Shown piece after piece: positions 59,627 through 64,000 of a DNA stretch of 64,000 nt. Positions within the stretch are counted from its first letter, which is position 1. The number at the start of each line of letters is the position of its first letter. Location: the NCBI GenBank assembly GCA_003952965.2, contig CM025849.1, positions 25,131,121 to 25,195,120 on the forward strand. The letters run 5' to 3'. Made by a program: the position numbers and the translations under genes. Below the pieces are notes generated by a model. The model was not told where the DNA came from. It ran no database searches and was given only the letters and a program-made list of their open reading frames with translations. The DNA is from Morella rubra. Its lineage: Eukaryota; Streptophyta; Magnoliopsida; Fagales; Myricaceae.

Positions 59627-60200
59627 TTGCATAGCATGTCTTGATCCAAAAAATTCATTCTCGTTTGATCATGAGTTAATCGTCTTGCTGAGCTTTATCC
59701 AGAAGATTTCACAGTAATGATCATTTGATACTTAAAAATCAGCTTAATACTATATTAGAGATGTTAGAAGAAATGCTGTTTTTCTGGCTTCAAGATATTG
59801 GAGGTCTTGCTATGAAGATGGTTGAGACAAAAAAGAATACTCTATCCATTAGTTTATCCTTATTGAGTTGGCATTGGTCTTACCAGTTTTGCAACCGTTG
59901 AAAGTTTCTGCGATGCTTGCCGTGTACATTGATATTCATTTTGTTCATGGAGATGAAGATTCTATGTGCATAGCATGCTCTTGATCATGAAGTTAAGTCG
60001 TCTTGCTGAGCTTTATCCAGAAATTTCACAGTAGATGATCATTTGATACTTAAAAATCAGTAAGATGTTAGAAGAAATGCTGCTTTTTCTTTCAAGATAT
60101 TGGAGGTCTTGCTATGAAGATGGTTGAGACAAAAAAGATTAGTTTATCGACTTATTGAATTGGTCTTACATTACAATTGCAACCGTTGAAAGTATTTTCT
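59627..60200 (+). repeat. Imperfect tandem duplication in hAT-2 C-terminal region
   Basis: The segment with CTTGCTGAGCTTTATCCAGA, ATGATCATTTGATACTTAAA, GATGTTAGAAGAAATGCTG and TTGGAGGTCTTGCTATGAAG occurs at about 59,630-59,850 and again at about 59,966-60,150, the second copy shorter. hAT-1 has a single copy near 8410-8660. Confidence 0.75.
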
Positions 60201-60537
60201 GCGATGAATATCATCAAGAGTGATTTGCGTAATAGGATAAGAGATGAGATGAATGATTGCATGGTAGTGTACATTGAGCAAGAAGTTTTTAAAAATATTG
60301 AGAACGAAGCCATTTTGTAACATTTTCAGAAGATGCAAAAACGTAGGATGCAATTATCATCTCTCAGTCGTAGTACATAGTACGGTACGTGTATTCTATT
60401 ATTTTTAATGCTTTTAGTCTTTAATTTTCGATATTGTAACTCTAAGAAAATTTTTTGCATTACGAAGGAAAAAAAATTCTTGTCATTTTGCGTTTAAAGT
60501 TCGACCCCCATGAATTTTGATCCTGAATCCGTCACTG

Positions 60538-60801
60538 CCCAAGAGTGTCGGTTGGAGTGGAGGGGGGGAATTCCTCCATCTTCCACCTTGTGCTAGTCGA
60601 GCTAGGGAAATCCCCACCCCAATCCTTTATTTTTTTTAAATAATTATTTTTGCTTTTTTTTTAGTTTTTATTTTAGTATTTGAATTCTAATTTTTTTTTT
60701 TTGTAGAACACGTAAAGTATGTTTATTGGGGACAGATGGCGTCTGCGTGGCATTTTTGAGCAAATCTAACTAGTGATTAAAAAGATTTTCTTTTTTAAAA
60801 T
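60538..60801. other. Short gene-free interval between hAT-2 and the MULE
   Basis: T-rich, with CCCCACCCCAATCC near 60,615 that roughly inverts the DNA left of hAT-2. No gene. Confidence 0.5.
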
Positions 60802-61782
60802 TTAGTGATTTTAATTAGGCACCAAGTTATTCAAAAAAAATCACTTAAGTTTGCAAAATGAAAAAATTGTCACTGAATTTGGTAGTGGTTGGTGTAGTAC
60901 TAAAAAAGCAGGTTCTGTTGCTCCTCGTCAATCTCTCGAACAGCAGATCTATACATGTAAGCACCAGTCTCTGAGTCACACCCGCATGCCACATTTTATC
61001 CCACCTCAGCTTCCCAAGACAAAACGACACCAGAGACGCTGTCGTCCTGGCTGAAACACAGCACACTTTTTTCTTCCATTTCTCTCCTCTCTTTTTTTCT
61101 TCTTTCTCAACCACTGCCACCACCTTCACTTTCGCCTCCCTCTGTGACATACAAACTCAATGACTATTACCAATTTGCCAGGGGGACAACAACTCATTTT
61201 ATCACTGGGAAAAACAATTATAAAAAAAGTTACTGACCTTGTGATAGATCTAAACCATCGACATCTTTCCTTATATTACTACCACATTAATCGAAACAGA
61301 AATCAAGTGAAAAAAAAAACCTAAAATCCCCAGCGAGAAAAAAACGGAGCAAAGAAAATTTGAAAAAGTATTTTATTTAGCTTGTTAATTCCTCCAGCTT
61401 CTTCCACAACTTTCCGGACCAACCAAGGTGGATCTGGCCTCGCAAGCCCCTCTGCATCTTGGGAGCTAGCAGACCATGAAAAACGGTGTGCTGCGATTCA
61501 GCCTGGACGACAGCGTTTCAGGTTCTTAAATTCACTTTGACGACATTGGCTAAGTGGCGTCGTTTTTGACCTGGAGACTGAGGTGGGATAATGACGTGGC
61601 TTGCGCAATATGTGACCTGGAGCCTAGCTAGTGCTGACATGTCTGGGTCTGCCTTTAGATAGATTGACGAAGGAATAACATAAGAATCTATTGTTTTAGT
61701 ACCGTCAAATTCAGGGACTGATATTTTCATTTTGCAAAATCAGTGACGTTTTTTGAAAAGGTGTAAAATTCAGTGACTAGAA
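60802..61782. mobile_element. Non-autonomous MULE with ~265-297-bp terminal inverted repeats
   Basis: Left arm 60,802-61,066, right arm 61,486-61,782, imperfect inverted copies. Matching landmarks: TTTGCAAAATGAAAA..TCACTGAATTTG-type text at the outside; TTATCCCACCTCAG, AAAACGACACC and GCTGTCGTCC.GGCTGAA at the inside. Long inverted repeats of this size with a short interior (about 420 bp) are typical of Mutator-like elements that lack transposase. A 9-bp target duplication could not be made out. The interior may hold a captured fragment near 61,390-61,480 (reading, on minus, ACEARSTLVGPESCG), but I cannot name the source. Confidence 0.75.
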
Positions 61783-62619
61783 ATGTAATTTCCTAAAATA
61801 TAATATTCCAAGCATATAATATTAATGGTTCCTAAAGGTTGGAATTCCCCAGTTTCCGGTGGTACTGTGGATGCGAATTATGAAAGCTCAGAGATTCTCC
61901 TAGAAGATTAATTAATCCTTATTGATTGAAACCTAAAAGTTACTTCGGTTGCTTCACAAGGTAGCTAGTGTTATGTATTTTTTAATGTGCTAATTGCAAT
62001 TTGCAGCGACGTTCAGAAATTTTATATTTCGTTTATCCTTATAGTGATGGAGATTATGGACGTACGCGCGCTCTTTTTCACTCTAAACGCACGGCCGATC
62101 ATCTGGCTCTTCATCCACTTTTCGATTTAGATTCCGGAGCAGAGTTTAATTCTCTAGTAATGTTCTCCTCATTCTTCTCCTAGTTTACGCGACTTGTTGC
62201 CTAAATAAATCATATGCGTCATCAGATTTAACGTGTTGTAAACAACTCTATATATATATAGTACCCCTATCCCCTTTCAGGAATTTCAGAGGCCGTTTTG
62301 GGTATTAAAGTATATATTCTCAGAAGATGGTCCACGAGTAGCTAGCAAGGGCACTTTATTTGGAGGGAAAAAAATAAAATAAAATTAAGGGCTAATTTTC
62401 TCCGAAGAGGAATATTAGAGAGAAAGCGGTCAAAACGTTTTTATTCTGGTGACAGCTTTATGCCCTTAATCCAAAAAAATATATGATTGAGCTCATTATT
62501 AATTTAACACCGACTGAATATTACGTAAAGCATGAAATTAATTAAGTAAAGCAATATTCCAACTAGCTAGTAATTTATTAAAATCTGGCACTTTATACAA
62601 ATCTGAACCTTATAAGAAT

Positions 62620-62664
<45 letters not shown>

Positions 62665-62843
62665 CATTCTTGCAATTTCGTCTAAAATATTGTGGATGTA
62701 GACACGTAGATTGGTTGGCGAGGAGATAGTAGCAGAGGTGAGGACACTCTGAAAACCAAAAGGAAAAATGAATTAAGAAAGAAGAAAATTAGGTCAAAAT
62801 AAGAGCATCTAGGAAAATTAGTTCAAAATAAGAGCATCTAGTT
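61783..62843. other. Intergenic DNA upstream of the DUF599 gene
   Basis: AT-rich. A possible small exon lies at about 62,008-62,183 after a TTGCAG acceptor (reads RRSEILYFVYPYSDGDYGRT..FSSFFS); I do not recognise it and it may be chance. An AT microsatellite lies at 62,622-62,662. The segment at 62,795-62,840 contains a short direct repeat GTCAAAATAAGAGCATCTAG. Confidence 0.5.
62622..62662. repeat. (AT)n microsatellite
   Basis: About 20 uninterrupted AT units. Confidence 0.9.
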
Positions 62844-62855
62844 TATATATATATA
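62844..62855 (+). promoter_or_regulatory. Candidate TATA box of the DUF599 gene
   Basis: TATATATATATA, about 72 bp upstream of the ATG at 62,927. Position suits a TATA box, but the composition of the region is AT-rich throughout, so the call is tentative. Confidence 0.45.
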
Positions 62856-62926
62856 AGTTTATGAAAATAAGCGCACTTAAATTTTCTCATAGAGCAGTTC
62901 TGAACTCGAGGAGATCAGGGAAAGAG

Positions 62927-63949
62927 ATGGAATGGAGGAAAGGTTATTTGGACGTGATGCTGATACCCCTGGGATTTGTTTTGACGATTGCTTATCATCT
63001 GTGGCTATGGTATAATCTTCGAACAAGGCCCCTCAGAACCGTCATCGGAAGGAATGCAAACGGACAGCGTTTGTGGGTCTTAGCCATGATGAAGGTATCA
63101 GTGATCTAACCTATAATTGTAAGCTTCCACGTCTAAAGTGCAAAGAGTTGTCCTCTCTATATTTCACTATTGTTTGCTCAATGACTTATTCATCGGGACG
63201 GATTTAGAGAACCGAATTGATAAACCTAGTTAACTCCATCTGCAAAAGATTGTATAATAATCTCCTCTCTTCCGTGTTTTTCTTTTGTCCGAACAAACCT
63301 TAATTTCTACTAAACTATTCTCCTACAATCTTTCGTGCTGGTTTCTAAGCCTTGATGAAATGAATACCGGTTGGTATTTGGGGAAACTTCTGAAAATTCC
63401 TAATTTCGGCAGGACATTGACAAGAATAATATGCTGGTCGTTCAAACACTTCGCAACATGATCATGGGGTCAACCCTTATGGCTACCACTTCAGTTCTTC
63501 TCAGTGCTGGCCTGGCAGCAGTTGTGAGCAGCACCTATAGTGTGAAGAAGCCGCTCAATGATACTGTATATGGAGCTGAGGGGGAGTTTATGGTGGCAAT
63601 GAAGTACGTCACTGTTCTTACAATCTTCCTGCTTTCGTTTTTCTGCCACAGTCTATCCATTACCTTTCTTCACCAAGTGAGCATCCTCGTATCCTCCCCA
63701 TGCGACCCCATATCCATGCTGACCCCAGAGTATGTGTCTGAGCTTTTAGAGAAGAGCTCCACCTTAAATACAGTGGGCAACAGGCTGTTCTATGCAGCAC
63801 TTCCTCTTCTGCTTTGGATCTTTGGGCCAGTGCTGGTTTTCTTCTGCTTTGTGTCCATGGTTCCAGCATTTTACAGATATGACTTTGTCTTTGGAAGTGA
63901 AAATGCAAAGATTGATGCCAGTGGATCAAACGGCGGGGACTTCGTCTGA
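62927..63949 (+). CDS. DUF599 family membrane protein, two exons
   Basis: Exons 62,927-63,094 and 63,413-63,949, joined across a GT...AG intron of 318 bp; 234 residues, the usual size for the family. The ATG at 62,927 is chosen because MEWRKGYLDVMLIP is the normal family start; the longer upstream frame is not. Features: an N-terminal hydrophobic segment (about 9-28) with DVMLIPLGFVLTIAYHLWLW, the conserved YNLRTRPLRTVIGRNANGQR loop (31-50), segment 2 (about 73-95), segment 3 (about 121-150) with FLLSFFCHSLSI, and segment 4 (about 181-207) with LPLLLWIFGPVLVFFCFVSM. Four membrane segments are predicted by eye. DUF599 proteins occur across land plants; their biochemical role is unknown. All splice sites and the frame are intact, so it is likely functional. 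It lies alone, downstream of a transposon-rich region. Confidence 0.93.
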
Positions 63950-64000
63950 GCTCAGAAACATATCCGTACTTTGGGATCCTGTTCTAAATGGGCTTGTGAG

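Larger units (their letters stand above)
57648..60320 (+). pseudogene. hAT-2 transposase (DUF4371/ZMYM1-like), broken
   Basis: From ATG 57,648: MNKFVIRKPRSVESSNT, PSSKRPRI-type SSKRPRIMFN, DPGLRKPIEEYD, QVRREYLIKGPFQP; zinc-finger part with CGVICLGDLEE and FSNWKKAVEVFGEHVG; DQENAYRIRLTAILDCIRYL, GLAFRGHDESESS, DNFLKLLNVF (58,205-58,350); core with MRGEFNGLKSLI, IHCFAHQLQLAVVGIAKNN (58,725-58,840), KRKDTLWQSCHEKIVERLDK; an 81-bp intron (59,023-59,103); TRWGSYHLTI, LMDKMENFEFVF, LSQALQRKDQDIINAM, WDGFLEEV (59,110-59,430); then a decayed C-terminus with an internal duplication. Frame changes and stops are present in the core and C-terminus. It matches hAT-1 closely in the N-terminal third. Confidence 0.85.
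55718..60537 (+). mobile_element. hAT-2, second copy of the hAT-1 family
   Basis: Left end CAGTGGCAGAGCCAGCGGGG; right end, read inward, CAGTGACGGATTCAGGATC, followed by the same GGGGGTCGAACTTTAAA as hAT-1. The 8-bp flanks GGTCCCTC and CCCAAGAG do not match, so an original target duplication is not visible. Contents: subterminal DNA to about 56,245, a short LTR-type fragment, a GC-rich segment with a hairpin, a CT-rich leader (56,527-56,880), tandem repeats, and the transposase. It is about 1.1 kb longer than hAT-1, partly by internal additions and an 80-bp intron. Confidence 0.85.

Noticed and set aside
62001-62183. Small protein gene MQRRSEILYFVYPYSD...
   Set aside because: Short, unrecognised and in AT-rich DNA; a possible acceptor site is the only support, so it is mentioned only in the intergenic entry.
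1-64000. A new host defence or metabolic gene cluster
   Set aside because: Nearly all coding text belongs to known transposon families or to two plain host gene families; no co-oriented group of unknown intact genes is present.

Overview
This is a stretch of plant nuclear DNA, very probably from a eudicot. The evidence is spliced genes with GT-AG introns, stearoyl-ACP desaturase (SAD) sequence with a plastid-type N-terminus, a DUF599 membrane-protein gene, and a dense pile of nested plant-type transposons (hAT, CACTA, MULE and Tourist elements, L1-type LINEs, Ty1-copia and LTR remnants). I see no rRNA, tRNA or CRISPR. Only one host gene looks intact: the DUF599 gene at 62,927-63,949 (+), two exons, 234 residues.

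Region 1, 1-13,553. Two SAD pseudogenes lie head to head, copy A (minus, 603-1163) and copy B (plus, 7903-13,044). They are joined by a long imperfect inverted repeat made of their upstream sequences. A third copy of the upstream sequence (4187-5450) has no gene. The upstream block also holds a ~130-bp tandem repeat, a 1.2-kb solo LTR with its target duplication, and an LTR-like fragment at the centre. Copy B is split by a 3.7-kb hAT element (hAT-1) with an 8-bp target duplication.

Region 2, 13,554-42,478. Two CACTA (En/Spm) elements of one family face each other with their 5' ends only ~306 bp apart. CACTA-1 (13,554-34,627, genes on minus) has both termini, TNPD and TNPA remnants and an extra gene resembling the putative plant transposon protein family. 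It is swollen by three LTR-type insertions and a BED/RICESLEEPER-type hAT (hAT-3). CACTA-2 (34,934 to about 42,478, genes on plus) keeps the 5' half and is interrupted by a LINE fragment that itself holds a solo LTR. Both carry arrays of the palindrome CGATCGATCG near their ends and inside, probably transposase-binding repeats.

Region 3, 42,479-55,717. A decayed Ty1-copia element, then a 5'-truncated L1 LINE with an RNase H domain and a Tourist-like MITE inside it, then an inverted fragment of a related LINE, then about 2 kb in which I recognise nothing.

Region 4, 55,718-64,000. A second copy of the first hAT family (hAT-2), with one 81-bp intron that hAT-1 precisely lacks and an internal duplication; a small MULE with terminal inverted repeats of nearly 300 bp; a gene-poor AT-rich stretch; and the DUF599 gene. 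The best candidates for something new are the CACTA family (extra gene plus CGATCGATCG arrays plus internal tandem units), the hAT intron presence/absence, and the SAD inverted duplication. No new cellular pathway is evident.
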